Shown here piece by piece: positions 33,816-42,506 of a stretch of DNA of 52,074 bases; positions within the stretch are counted from its first letter, which is position 1, and the number at the start of each line of letters is the position of its first letter. This stretch comes from Thermoguttaceae bacterium. Lineage in GTDB: Bacteria > Planctomycetota > Planctomycetia > Pirellulales > Thermoguttaceae. The stretch lies in contig JARKPK010000151.1 in assembly GCA_029975295.1 (NCBI GenBank), positions 1 through 52,074 of the forward strand, in the 5' to 3' direction. The position numbers were made by a program, and so were the translations under genes. The notes beneath the pieces were generated by a model. That model saw nothing but the letters and a program-made list of their open reading frames with translations, did not search any database and had not been told where the DNA came from.

Positions 33816-36107
33816 TCAATCGGCAAGCGACAGAACGGGCGACGGTTGCGGCAACTTGGCCAAACCGATGGGCGGCGAGCGGCTCGCGGTCGATTGGGCC
33901 TCGCGGCGGTCGTCGGCCTGAGGAGGCGGGGGATCGAGCGGTTCATCGACCAACCACCGCCATTCCCACGCGCCGCCCCAGGTGATCGTTTCGGTGCGAT
34001 CGGGATTCTTCACCGCTTTCACGTCGGACTTCATCCGGTAGGCCGCTCGAATCCGCTCGTCGGCGATGTGAATGACGAAGAACCCTTTTTCCGTCTGGCC
34101 GTCGTTGATGCACAGCCAGGGCCGGGTTTCGCCCTTGGGGGCCCAGCGGCGCACCCCGGTGCCGCTGTGTCCGTAGAGGTAAAGCACCACACGATAGTGT
34201 TTGACGGCCTGATACAGCTCGTTCCAGTCGTCCGGCGTCCACCAGTCGGTGTCGAAGCCGCAATGGCTCATCAGCACCACGGGCCGCCCGCTGCGGCCGA
34301 CGTGCTCGGCCAAGTCGGCCTTGAGAAACGCCAGCGATTGCTGCGGATCGTGCCAAACGGGCGAATAGCGCACGCCGTCGCGCTGCCGATCGGCCGGGTA
34401 GATGTTCAGTTGAACGAAGCGCACATCGTCCCAATTCCAAGCGTAGTGCAGGCCGTTCTCCGAAACGTGGTCGATCAGGCCCGCGGCCAACCGCTGCCGA
34501 TTGCGTTTCTTCAACTGGGCTTGGAAGCTGAAGCCGTGCTTTTCGGCGCCCTCGGGCGGGCCGTCGTGGTTGCCCCAGCCTTCGAACACCGGGAAGCGCA
34601 GCAGTCCGTCGCTGCCGTTCAGTCCGAAGTCTTTCACGAAGAACTCGAATTGACGGGCGCTTTGCGGCTTCCCGTTGAGCAGCCGATCGCCGTCGTCGAT
34701 GCAGTCGCCCAATACAAGCACGCCGCGGGGACGTCCGATCGGCCCGCCGCCGAGCTTGTCGGGCCAACGGCGCTGCTCGATGGCGTTGATTTCGGCGATG
34801 GTGTCGCGGTTCCGCGCATTGCGATCTTCGCTCTCGAAGGCGTCGTAATGGGAATCGGAAGTCGAGATGAACAGCACATCGCGCTTTTTCGACGATTGCG
34901 AAGTCTCTGCCCCGAGCGGTGATCGCCCGTTGTTCGTCGCAGAGGCGGCGTCTTTAGGCGACGATGGCCCGTTGGTGGCCGAGGCCGCCGGAACCGCAGC
35001 GGCGTTGCCCGCGGATTTGGCGGCTTCAGTCGCCGGCTGAAGCTCTTGATCTTGCGGTGAAGTCGGCTGTGCCGCCGCGGCGAGCGCTTTCCGCGCCACC
35101 GTTCCCCACGAGCCATCGAGATTGCGTTGGGCGACGAGCATCGAGCCGGCGCTGATTCGCACGACGAAAAACCCGTGCCGCACCGGGCAAAGTGTCGCGG
35201 CCGATGCCTGGGACGACTGCTTATTGTTATTGGACTGGGAATTCGCTTGCGCGCCGGCCGTGGGTGCCTTCTCTGCGTCTTTGGGTTTCGGCGGCTTGGG
35301 AACGTCGATATGCGGCGGGTGATAAACGTCGATCTCTTGCCAGCGATAGATTTCGGACCGATGCGCGTGGCCGTGAAAGATCGCCGCGACGTTGTGGCCG
35401 CGGATTTCGGCAAGGTACGCATCGCGGGCCTCGTCGGTCCACCAGCGGAGGCTATGGCCGGGATCGAACCCGAAATGATGCAGCAAAATCAGCGGCTCGC
35501 CGCGGCGAACGTGCCGCTTGAGGTAGCTTTTCAAAAAGCTCAGGCTGTCTTGCGGATCGTAGGGATGAAATCGGCCGCCGATCGACACCCCCAACTGGAT
35601 GAAATGGATGCCGTCCCATCGCCAAGCGTAGTGCATTCCCTCGGGCGAAATCGCCGTCAGATCGCGGCGGAGTTGGTTCCGTGCCTTGATGCCCAGCCGC
35701 ACCGGGCTTTCCGGCCCGCCGTCGTGGTTGCCGAAGGTTTCGTAGCAGGGGAACTTCAATCGGCCTTCGCCGTTGACGCCGAAATCCTTGATGAACGCCT
35801 GCCACTGAGCCGGTTTGGCGTCGTTGGTGCAGTCGCCCAGGTGGATCACGCCGCGCGGCCGGCCCACCACGCCGTCGCTCGCATCGGGAAAGGCCGTGCC
35901 CGGCAGGCGGTTCATTTCGTCCACCAGCCGGCCCAGGGCCTCGTCGCCGCCCAGGCCGTAGTGCGTGTCGGAAACCACGAAAAAGGTCAGCTCGTGCGCG
36001 TCGGGCCGAGCATCGTCGGCAGGCGACGTTCGTACGCCGACCGCCCAAGAGATCGCCAACGCGGCGGCAACGCGAAGAAGCGAGCGAATCATTTCGGCAT
36101 GGCCCAT
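33816..36107 (-). CDS. Exported metallophosphoesterase with two tandem domains
   Basis: A 763-aa protein with a signal peptide (LLRVAAALAISWAVGVRTS). It contains two calcineurin-like phosphoesterase domains. Domain 1 has SDTHY (46-50), LGDCTND (90-96), GNHDGG (126-131), LLHHFGF (about 208-214) and HGHAH (245-249), a full metal set. A low-complexity linker spans about 275-405. Domain 2 has SDSHYD (417-422), LGDCIDD (466-472), GNHDGP (512-517), MSHCGF (613-618) and GHSG (646-649), where the second His of GHxH is lost. ATG 36107 follows AGGAAG. Substrate unknown. It lies upstream of the GH127 gene and divergent from araD. Confidence 0.85.
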   Translation of the reverse strand: MGHAEMIRSLLRVAAALAISWAVGVRTSPADDARPDAHELTFFVVSDTHYGLGGDEALGRLVDEMNRLPGTAFPDASDGVVGRPRGVIHLGDCTNDAKPAQWQAFIKDFGVNGEGRLKFPCYETFGNHDGGPESPVRLGIKARNQLRRDLTAISPEGMHYAWRWDGIHFIQLGVSIGGRFHPYDPQDSLSFLKSYLKRHVRRGEPLILLHHFGFDPGHSLRWWTDEARDAYLAEIRGHNVAAIFHGHAHRSEIYRWQEIDVYHPPHIDVPKPPKPKDAEKAPTAGAQANSQSNNNKQSSQASAATLCPVRHGFFVVRISAGSMLVAQRNLDGSWGTVARKALAAAAQPTSPQDQELQPATEAAKSAGNAAAVPAASATNGPSSPKDAASATNNGRSPLGAETSQSSKKRDVLFISTSDSHYDAFESEDRNARNRDTIAEINAIEQRRWPDKLGGGPIGRPRGVLVLGDCIDDGDRLLNGKPQSARQFEFFVKDFGLNGSDGLLRFPVFEGWGNHDGPPEGAEKHGFSFQAQLKKRNRQRLAAGLIDHVSENGLHYAWNWDDVRFVQLNIYPADRQRDGVRYSPVWHDPQQSLAFLKADLAEHVGRSGRPVVLMSHCGFDTDWWTPDDWNELYQAVKHYRVVLYLYGHSGTGVRRWAPKGETRPWLCINDGQTEKGFFVIHIADERIRAAYRMKSDVKAVKNPDRTETITWGGAWEWRWLVDEPLDPPPPQADDRREAQSTASRSPPIGLAKLPQPSPVLSLAD

Positions 36108-36189
36108 CGGGTTGCTTCCTGTTGGCGGGAAAACGGCATGAGGCACAGGCGGGGATTGTGGCCGAGCTTGGGTGGTACCGGCTTGTCCG

Positions 36190-36231
36190 CGGTTGTCGCA
36201 CAACCGGCTTGCCGCAGCGCTGCGCGGCAAG
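36190..36231. promoter_or_regulatory. Palindromes in the arabinose intergenic region
   Basis: CGGTTGT (36190-36196) and ACAACCG (36200-36206) are exact inverted copies around a 3-nt centre, a shape common in operators. Directly after it, CTTGCCGC (36208-36215) pairs with GCGGCAAG (36224-36231). Either could bind a regulator of the divergent genes or form an RNA hairpin in the leftward leader. Confidence 0.4.
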
Positions 36232-36394
36232 CGCGGCCGCAACCGATGACGACATCAACGAACGGGTGCAAGCCGCAGCGACGGCCGGGTTGATGGCCTT
36301 GCTAACGATTACTTCACTTGGTGTCCGCGGCCGCGTCAACACCCGACAAGGTTTTTTGCGTGTTTTCGCGAAACATTCTGCGCAAAGTCGGGCA

Positions 36395-36424
36395 TTGTTG
36401 TTCCTTCAGACAGCGGGATACACT
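36395..36424 (+). promoter_or_regulatory. Candidate promoter for the araD-araA unit
   Basis: TTGTTG (36395-36400), an 18-nt spacer and TACACT (36419-36424) resemble -35 and -10 elements, about 80 nt before the araD-like start at 36506. Confidence 0.4.
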
Positions 36425-36505
36425 AGATGGCGATGCTACAGCGAAGCGACGCCGGCGCACACGCAAACACGCACAGCGGCGCGGGCACGATCCTCGGGCT
36501 TTGTT

Positions 36506-37234
36506 ATGACGCAGCTTGCCGAACTGAAGGCTGCCGTTTGCCGGGCGAATCTCGACCTGGTTCGCGCTGGGTTGGTTACGCTGACTTGGGGCAATGCCAG
36601 CGGCATCGATCGCGCGCGGGGATGGGTTGCCATCAAGCCCAGCGGCGTCGATTACGAAACGATGACGCCGGACGACATGGTCGTCGTCGATCTCGACGGC
36701 CGACGGGTCGAGGGCCGCTGGAAACCTTCGACCGACACGCCGACGCATCTGGCGTTCTATCGTCGTTGGCCCGAGTTGGGCGGTGTGGTTCATACGCACA
36801 GTCGGGCGGCGACGGCCTTTGCCCAAGCGCGGCGCGCGATTCCCTGCCTGGGCACGACCCATGCCGATCATTTCTTCGGCCCTGTGCCGCTGGCCCCGCC
36901 GCCGTCGGCCGACGAGGTGCGAGAGAACTACGAAGCGGCCACGGGCGAGGCGATCATTCGTCGGTTCGAGGAACTGGCGCTTCGCCCACTCGATGTGCCG
37001 GCCGTGTTGGCCGCCGGGCACGGGCCGTTCACCTTCGGAAAATCGCCGGCCGAGGCGGTGCACAACGCCATCGCGCTGGAGGCCGTGGCCGAAATGGCTT
37101 TGGCCTCGCTGGCATTGAATCCGGCGGCTGAATCATTGGAAGGCTATCTTCTGGAAAAGCACTATCACCGCAAGCACGGCGCCGGCGCGTACTATGGGCA
37201 ATCGGGCGAGCCGCCGCGCGGCGGTGGTTCATAA
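36506..37234 (+). CDS. araD: L-ribulose-5-phosphate 4-epimerase (AraD-like, class II aldolase fold)
   Basis: A 242-aa cytoplasmic enzyme of the AraD/FucA aldolase-epimerase family. Substrate-loop motifs are TWGNASGIDRARGWVAIKPS and STDTPTHLAFY. The zinc ligands lie in VVHTHSRAATAFAQ, followed by GTTHADHFFG and AAGHGPFTFG. The C-terminal EKHYHRKHGAGAYYGQ is typical of AraD rather than fuculose aldolase. It converts L-ribulose 5-phosphate to D-xylulose 5-phosphate. No clear ribosome site precedes the ATG. It lies 21 nt before araA. No ribulokinase gene is nearby. Confidence 0.9.
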   Translation: MTQLAELKAAVCRANLDLVRAGLVTLTWGNASGIDRARGWVAIKPSGVDYETMTPDDMVVVDLDGRRVEGRWKPSTDTPTHLAFYRRWPELGGVVHTHSRAATAFAQARRAIPCLGTTHADHFFGPVPLAPPPSADEVRENYEAATGEAIIRRFEELALRPLDVPAVLAAGHGPFTFGKSPAEAVHNAIALEAVAEMALASLALNPAAESLEGYLLEKHYHRKHGAGAYYGQSGEPPRGGGS

Positions 37235-37255
37235 CCGCACGATGTTGGAGAAAGC

Positions 37256-38755
37256 ATGACCGCTGAATCGCACATCCGGTTGGCCGTGGGCAGCCAACAC
37301 TTGTACGGTCCGGAGACTTTAGAGCAAGTGGCCGCCAATGCGCGCCAGGTGGCCGAAGGGTTGGCGCGGGCGTTGCCGCCGGGTGTGGCTGTGGAAGTCG
37401 GCCCGGTGCTGACCACCGCCGAGGCGATTGCCGCCTTCTGCCGCGAGGCCGAGGCCGACCCGCGCTGCATCGGCGTGGCCGCTGGGATGCACACCTTCTC
37501 GCCGGCGCGGATGTGGATCGTCGGGCTGAAGTCGCTGGGCAAGCCGCTGGTGCATCTGCACACGCAGTTCCACCGCGATCTGCCCTTTGCGGCGATCGAC
37601 ATGGACTATATGAACCTCCATCAGGCGGCCCACGGAGACCGCGAGTTCGGCCACATCTGCACGCGGCTCGATGTGCGGCGGAAGGTGATCGTCGGGCATT
37701 GGGCCCAGGCCGAATTCCTCGCCCGATGGGCGGCCTGGGCGCGTGCGGCCGTCGCCTGGCGCGATTGGCAGAACGGGCCGATCGCCCGCTTCGGCGACAA
37801 CATGCGCAACGTGGCCGTTACCGAGGGCGACAAGACGGCGGCGCAAATCCAGTTCGGCTTCTGTGTGAACGGCTACGGCGTGGGGCTGCTGGCCCGATAC
37901 GTCGAAGAAACGTCTGAGGCCGAAATCGGCGCGTTGGTGAACCGCTGCCTCGACGAATATGCTGTCGCGCCCGAACTTGCCCCCGGCGGCCCAAGGCACG
38001 AAAGCCTGCGCGAGGCGGCCAAAATCGAAGCCGGTTTGCGGCGGTTCCTCGGCGAGGGCGGCTTCAAGGCGTTCACCACCACGTTCGAAGATTTGCACGG
38101 TTTGCGGCAGTTGCCCGGGCTGGCCGTGCAGCGGTTGATGGCCGAGGGCTACGGCTTCGGCGCCGAGGGCGATTGGAAGACGGCCGCATTGGTCCGTGCA
38201 ATCAAAGTGATGGCCCGAGGTTTGCCCGGCGGCAGTTCGTTCATGGAGGACTACACCTACCATCTCGATCCGCAGGGGATGATGGTGCTCGGCGCGCACA
38301 TGCTCGAAGTGTGCCCCACGTTGGCCGGGGCGAAGCCGTCGCTGGAGATCCATCCGTTGGCCATCGGCGGCAAAGACGACCCGTGCCGATTGGTGTTCGA
38401 TGCCGCAGCCGGGCCGGCGTTGAACATTGCGCTTGTGGACCTGGGCACGCGATTCCGGTTGCTGGTCAACCAGGTGGAGCTGGCCGAACCATCCGAGCGG
38501 CTGCCGCGGTTGCCCGTGGCTCGGGCGCTGTGGAAACCGTTGCCCGACTTGCCGACCTCGGCCGCGGCCTGGATCTATGCCGGCGGGCCGCACCACACCT
38601 GCCTGACGACTTCGCTAAGCATCGAACATCTCGAAGACTTCGCCGAAATGGCGGGCGTGGAACTGGTCAAAATCGACGCGCGCACCACCGACCTTTGGGC
38701 GTTCCGCCAGTCGCTTCGCTGGAACGAAGCGTATTATTCGAGCCGTTCGCGCTAA
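37256..38755 (+). CDS. araA: L-arabinose isomerase
   Basis: A 499-aa enzyme that turns L-arabinose into L-ribulose in the cytoplasm with Mn2+. Family features are the start [52 protein letters not shown], the active-site region [15 protein letters not shown], and [13 protein letters not shown] with a metal-binding Glu and His. Near the end are [12 protein letters not shown] and the closing ALRWNEAYY-like block. Length is standard. GGAG lies 5 nt before the ATG. It pairs with the araD-like gene. With the secreted GH127 enzyme on the other strand it makes an arabinose-use locus. Confidence 0.95.
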   Translation: MTAESHIRLAVGSQHLYGPETLEQVAANARQVAEGLARALPPGVAVEVGPVLTTAEAIAAFCREAEADPRCIGVAAGMHTFSPARMWIVGLKSLGKPLVHLHTQFHRDLPFAAIDMDYMNLHQAAHGDREFGHICTRLDVRRKVIVGHWAQAEFLARWAAWARAAVAWRDWQNGPIARFGDNMRNVAVTEGDKTAAQIQFGFCVNGYGVGLLARYVEETSEAEIGALVNRCLDEYAVAPELAPGGPRHESLREAAKIEAGLRRFLGEGGFKAFTTTFEDLHGLRQLPGLAVQRLMAEGYGFGAEGDWKTAALVRAIKVMARGLPGGSSFMEDYTYHLDPQGMMVLGAHMLEVCPTLAGAKPSLEIHPLAIGGKDDPCRLVFDAAAGPALNIALVDLGTRFRLLVNQVELAEPSERLPRLPVARALWKPLPDLPTSAAAWIYAGGPHHTCLTTSLSIEHLEDFAEMAGVELVKIDARTTDLWAFRQSLRWNEAYYSSRSR

Positions 38756-38769
38756 TCAAAGCAATCAAA

Positions 38770-38796
38770 GGCCGTGTTTCGGAGAACGGCCGAAAC
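38770..38796 (+). terminator. Terminator-like hairpin after araA
   Basis: GTTTCGG (38776-38782) and CCGAAAC (38790-38796) form a perfect 7-bp stem. An overlapping GGCCGT/ACGGCC pairing starts at 38770. It lies about 15 nt after the araA stop; no T run follows. Confidence 0.4.
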
Positions 38797-39161
38797 GCCT
38801 TGGGCAGTCGGCTCGACCGTTCTCATCCCGTGGCGTCGGCCGCGACGGCCCGGCGGCCGGCGCGATCGGCTGTGTTTGCGCGGTGTCGGTCGAAAGATGC
38901 GTACTCGGCCTGCGGCGGGCGGTTGTCGCCGGCGCGCGCCCGTGGACCGAAGGGCCTTTCCACGCGCTTGCCCACCGTTTCTTTTCAGATCGCCCCGCCG
39001 AATAGACGAAAAGCAGGGCAGACTGCGCTGTTGCTGCGGCCGGGAACCGCGCGGCATTTCTTGCACAATCCGTAGAATTGGAATGCGCGACGACTGCGGC
39101 CGCGGCCGAATTGTTCGGCCTCGGTTGTGAGCCGGCAGGAACAGTGCGGGCTGTGTGCCTC

Positions 39162-39318
39162 TGCCGGCTTGCCCGGCTTTTGGCAGGTTGTCCCGTCGGC
39201 TGAGACGATTCCGGCTGAAACGGTTTTGTGAGGATGCTTCTGCCGGCTTGAACGGGTTATCGGGTGCCATTACCAGCTTGAGTTTTTGGGTGCCATTGCC
39301 GGCTTGCCCGGCAGTGCC
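39162..39318. repeat. Short dispersed palindromic repeats
   Basis: TGCCGGCTTGCCCGGC occurs at 39162-39177 and again at 39297-39312, with a diverged third copy at 39241-39256. GGGTGCCATT occurs at 39262-39271 and 39288-39297. The last copy can fold: 39292-39302 pairs with 39308-39318 (9 of 11 positions). The look is that of a small palindromic intergenic repeat with two decayed copies. Confidence 0.65.
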
Positions 39319-39472
39319 GAAGCCGTCGAGGGCGAGATGAACCTCGAGCCGTGCCTCGATCGGCGGCCGCGATGGGCGGGCTCGGCCGTACCTCGGGCAA
39401 CTTCGACTTTGGCCTGAACGGCCGCTCGGACAATGTGCCGTCGGGCCCGATCGGTTCTCGATGAGATTCACA

Positions 39473-40558
39473 ATGAACACCGATTGGATACACAAAGCCA
39501 TGGCGGTGTTGGTCGAAGCGATCCCCTGCGGCTACCATCGCACGGGGCCGGCGGCCGTCGAACCGACCGCGCTGGCCTTGGCTGCACTGTGCGGCCTTCA
39601 CCCCAAGGGTGCGGCGCCCACGGCGTCAGTCGGGCCTGCGTTGCGGCAAGTCCGCGGCAACGATCCGAATACGGATATGAAATTGGCGGTTCTCCGCGAA
39701 GCGTTGGGAGAGTTGTTCAAGGCGAAGTCGCGTGGCATCAGTTGGCTTTTGGACCAACAAAATCCCGATGGCAGTTGGGGAGTGACGGCTGAGCAGCGTC
39801 GGCCCTGTTGGCCCACCGGCTGGGTCGTGTGGACCCTGTGGGAAGCGGCACGCTTAGATCGCATGATGGGCGACTCCGAGAAGCCCGAGCCGGATGGCGG
39901 CCGCGGCGCGGAGTCGGGCTTCGGCGACCAGCGCCGGATGATCGCGGCCGCGCAGCGGGCCATCGAGTGGTTGTTGCGCACGGCAGGCCGACCGATCAAG
40001 AACGCCGACGACGACGGGCGATTCGTCGGCCACGACACCCAACTGCAAGGTTGGCCTTGGGTCGATACGACCCACTCCTGGGTCGAGCCGACAGCGATGG
40101 CCCTGCTGGCCCTGCGGCGAGTGGGCCGCCGCGATCACCCGCGGTACGACGAGGCCGTGCGGCTGTTGCTCGACCGGCAACTGCCCAACGGCGGCTGGAA
40201 CTACGGCAATACGACGGTGTTGGGCAACACCCTGCGGCCGCACGTGCAACCCACCGGCCTGGCGCTTTGGGCGCTGGCCGGCGAGCCTGATGTGCGGCGG
40301 CGGGTCGATCGGTCGATCGACTACCTCCGCCGATCGATCGATGAACGAACCGCGACGGCATCGCTCTCTTATGCGATGATCGGACTGGCGGCCTTCGCTG
40401 CCGCGCCGAACGACGCCGACGACTGGTTGGCCCAAGCAGCCGAGCGAACGTTAGCCGCCGATGCCCCGCCCTATCAAACGGCCTTGTTGTTGCTGGCGGC
40501 ACAGGCTGTGGAGGCCGGCCGCAAGGCGTTGCACGAAGGCGCCCCGGCGGTTGGTTGA
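39473..40558 (+). CDS. Alpha/alpha-toroid protein (prenyltransferase/squalene-cyclase repeat)
   Basis: This 361-aa protein consists of repeated helices with QW-type motifs, such as SWLLDQQNPDGSWGV (about residues 85-100) and LLDRQLPNGGWNYG (about 230-245). PTALALAALCG, PTAMALLALRRVG and PTGLALWALAGEP form regular units. This is the terpenoid-cylinder fold shared by squalene cyclases and prenyltransferase beta subunits. The DxDD catalytic motif of cyclases is not seen and the protein is half their size, so enzyme activity is doubtful. No signal peptide is evident. The start is uncertain (ATG 39461 or 39473). It lies 45 nt before the DUF362 gene, likely in one operon. Confidence 0.75.
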   Translation: MNTDWIHKAMAVLVEAIPCGYHRTGPAAVEPTALALAALCGLHPKGAAPTASVGPALRQVRGNDPNTDMKLAVLREALGELFKAKSRGISWLLDQQNPDGSWGVTAEQRRPCWPTGWVVWTLWEAARLDRMMGDSEKPEPDGGRGAESGFGDQRRMIAAAQRAIEWLLRTAGRPIKNADDDGRFVGHDTQLQGWPWVDTTHSWVEPTAMALLALRRVGRRDHPRYDEAVRLLLDRQLPNGGWNYGNTTVLGNTLRPHVQPTGLALWALAGEPDVRRRVDRSIDYLRRSIDERTATASLSYAMIGLAAFAAAPNDADDWLAQAAERTLAADAPPYQTALLLLAAQAVEAGRKALHEGAPAVG

Positions 40559-40603
40559 GCGGCCGCTTTGCCCGCAGCACGCGCACGAGAACGGATACGC
40601 GCC

Positions 40604-41638
40604 ATGGACGATCATCCGACGCCTGCGACCGACGAGGAAATGAAACAAGCGGACCATGCCGTTTCCCGCCGACGTTTGCTGCTGACCGCCGGGGGCGGAC
40701 TGGCCGTCGCGGCCGTCGGCTATCCGCTGGTTCGTTGGCTTCGGCCGCGTCGGCATCCGGTGTTTCTGGCCGCCGGTCAGAAGTACGACGGCCCGCTGGC
40801 TCAAACGATCGCCGACGGGCTTTCGGCTGTGGGGTTCGACCCGGCCGGCATTCGCGGCCGAAAGGTGCTGCTCAAACCGAACATGGTCGAACCGACCCGA
40901 GCCGCCCCGCACATGACCACGCACCCGGCGGTGGTCGCCGCGGCGGCCGAGGTCTTCCTCCGTTGGGGCGCCGAGGTGATCGTGGGCGAAGGGCCCGGCC
41001 ATGTCCGCGACACGGAAATGGCGTTGGCCGAGTCGGGCATTGCCGATGCCCTTCGAGATCAACGGCTGCGGTTTCTCGACATCAACTACGCCGAAGTCCG
41101 CGAAACCCCCAACCGCGGACGGGTGAGCCGGCTGTCGTCGTTGGTATTTCCGGCCGAGTTGCTTTCGGCCGATCTGATCGTTTCGATGCCGAAGCTGAAA
41201 ACGCATCATTGGATGGGCATTACCGCGGCGATGAAAAACATGTACGGCGCGCTGCCCGGGCTGATCTATGGTTGGCCGAAGAACGTGCTTCATTATGCCG
41301 GTATTCCGCAAACGGTGATCGACATCAACGCCTCGCTGCCGCCGACGATCGGCATTGTCGACGGCATCGTGTGCATGGAAGGCGATGGTCCGATCTTGGG
41401 CACTCCGAAGCCGATGGGCCTGCTGGCCGTCGGGCTGAATCTGCCGGCGCTCGACGCCACGCTGGCGCGAATCGCCGGCTTCGAGCCGACGCGCATTCCC
41501 TATTTGGCGTTGGCGCAAGGCCGACTGGGCCGGATCGACGACGCTTCGATCATCCAACGCGGCGAGCGCTGGCAGTCGCTGCGCAGCCCGTTCGACTCGG
41601 TCGATGCGCCGCATTTGAATGAAATGCGGGCGGGCTGA
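40604..41638 (+). CDS. Tat-exported DUF362 protein
   Basis: A 344-aa protein with a twin-arginine-like signal (SRRRLLLTAGGGLAVAAVG, about residues 22-40). DUF362 features are GRKVLLKPNMVEP, VIVGEGPGHVRDTEMAL, MPKLKTHHWMGITAAMKNMY and IGIVDGIVCMEGDGP. Some members bind iron-sulfur clusters, but no ferredoxin-like cysteine set is visible here. It would act outside the cytoplasm. In-frame TTG 40568 is an alternative start with no better site. It follows the toroid gene on the same strand and the two may work together. Function unknown. Confidence 0.8.
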   Translation: MDDHPTPATDEEMKQADHAVSRRRLLLTAGGGLAVAAVGYPLVRWLRPRRHPVFLAAGQKYDGPLAQTIADGLSAVGFDPAGIRGRKVLLKPNMVEPTRAAPHMTTHPAVVAAAAEVFLRWGAEVIVGEGPGHVRDTEMALAESGIADALRDQRLRFLDINYAEVRETPNRGRVSRLSSLVFPAELLSADLIVSMPKLKTHHWMGITAAMKNMYGALPGLIYGWPKNVLHYAGIPQTVIDINASLPPTIGIVDGIVCMEGDGPILGTPKPMGLLAVGLNLPALDATLARIAGFEPTRIPYLALAQGRLGRIDDASIIQRGERWQSLRSPFDSVDAPHLNEMRAG

Positions 41639-41950
41639 GGCGGAAGGCCGAATCGTTTCCGGCCAAGGTTCCTGCCGCAGCGCGATTCTTGCAAGCCATT
41701 GCCGCACTTCGCTTTGCGGCTTGGCTTCGCCCCCAGGGCTCATCGTCTTGGCTGCATTGCGATAGAATACGCCCGGGCAGCGCATCGGACTGGAGCGGCA
41801 ACGCGGATTCGTTGCGTGCAACGGCGCCGCGGCCGAGCAACTGTCCGAAGATCATGCGCGGTCCGGGCGATCTGTTCCGTTGTTCGGCCAAGCGGCGCTG
41901 CGGCAAGTGGGTGGAACGCTTCTCGGACAATTTGCACAAAGGGGCGCGAC
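41639..41950. other. Gap before the lipoprotein gene
   Basis: About 310 nt with no plausible gene or named element. Confidence 0.4.
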
Positions 41951-42295
41951 ATGGTTGGCGCGTTGCGAGCGGCAGTGATTGCGGCGGCCTGTTTGTTGTT
42001 GATCCTCAGCGGATGCCGGGACACGCCCGATTCGTTGATGAAGTCGCAGATTCGCACAATCAACAAAATGGCCGCTGCGATGGAAAACAAGCGGCCTGCA
42101 AGCGAAATCGACGACTTGCGCGCCGATTGGATGGAAACGGTCCGAAAGCTGAACGCATTGGAAATGAGCTCTGCCGATCGGATGGCACTGTTGCAGAAGT
42201 ACTCGTCGGAAATGGGCGATGCCATGCTTCGGCTGAACAAAGCGACGTTGGGGCGCGCTGCCGACGGATTAGAGTCGCTGCTGCCGAAAAAGTGA
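41951..42295 (+). CDS. Small lipoprotein
   Basis: A 114-aa protein with a lipoprotein signal (LRAAVIAAACLLLILSGC), the lipobox ending LSGC about residue 22. The mature part is helical and charged, with IRTINKMAAAMENK and WMETVRKLNALEMSSADRMA, suggesting a short coiled coil. The frame continues upstream, but ATG 41951 puts the signal at the start. Not recognised further. It precedes dnaE by 211 nt on the same strand, with no sign that the two are linked. Confidence 0.75.
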   Translation: MVGALRAAVIAAACLLLILSGCRDTPDSLMKSQIRTINKMAAAMENKRPASEIDDLRADWMETVRKLNALEMSSADRMALLQKYSSEMGDAMLRLNKATLGRAADGLESLLPKK

Positions 42296-42506
42296 TGGAG
42301 CCGCCCAAACAGTCCTTTGGGCGACCCGATCAGGCGCTTGCGCCGGCGGCGAAAGGCGCGTTGTGTTGTGAAGCGGGGCAGGCGGTTCGCGGCCTTCCAT
42401 GCCCACGGCTCGCCGATGCCTGGTGGCAGCGCCGGCGGGAGCAATAGGCGGCAGCGCCGTTGTTCCGCAACGCGATGACGGAAGGGAAGCAACGAGGAGG
42501 GAGCCG

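Larger units (their letters stand above)
36108..36505. other. Divergent regulatory region between metallophosphoesterase and araD-like genes
   Basis: No gene seen. It contains the candidate araD promoter at 36395-36424, a 17-nt odd palindrome with arms 36190-36196 and 36200-36206, a second inverted repeat (36208-36215 with 36224-36231), and ACCGGCTTG repeated at 36177-36185 and 36203-36211. This is a plausible operator area for a sugar-responsive regulator. Confidence 0.45.
38756..39472. other. Long gap with degenerate repeats
   Basis: About 720 nt without a credible gene. The right half holds short repeated units described at 39162-39318. The left half shows only a terminator-like hairpin. 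Confidence 0.45.

Noticed and set aside
39162-39318. CRISPR array
   Set aside because: Repeats are short, unequal in spacing and palindromic, with no spacer-repeat periodicity and no cas genes in the window.
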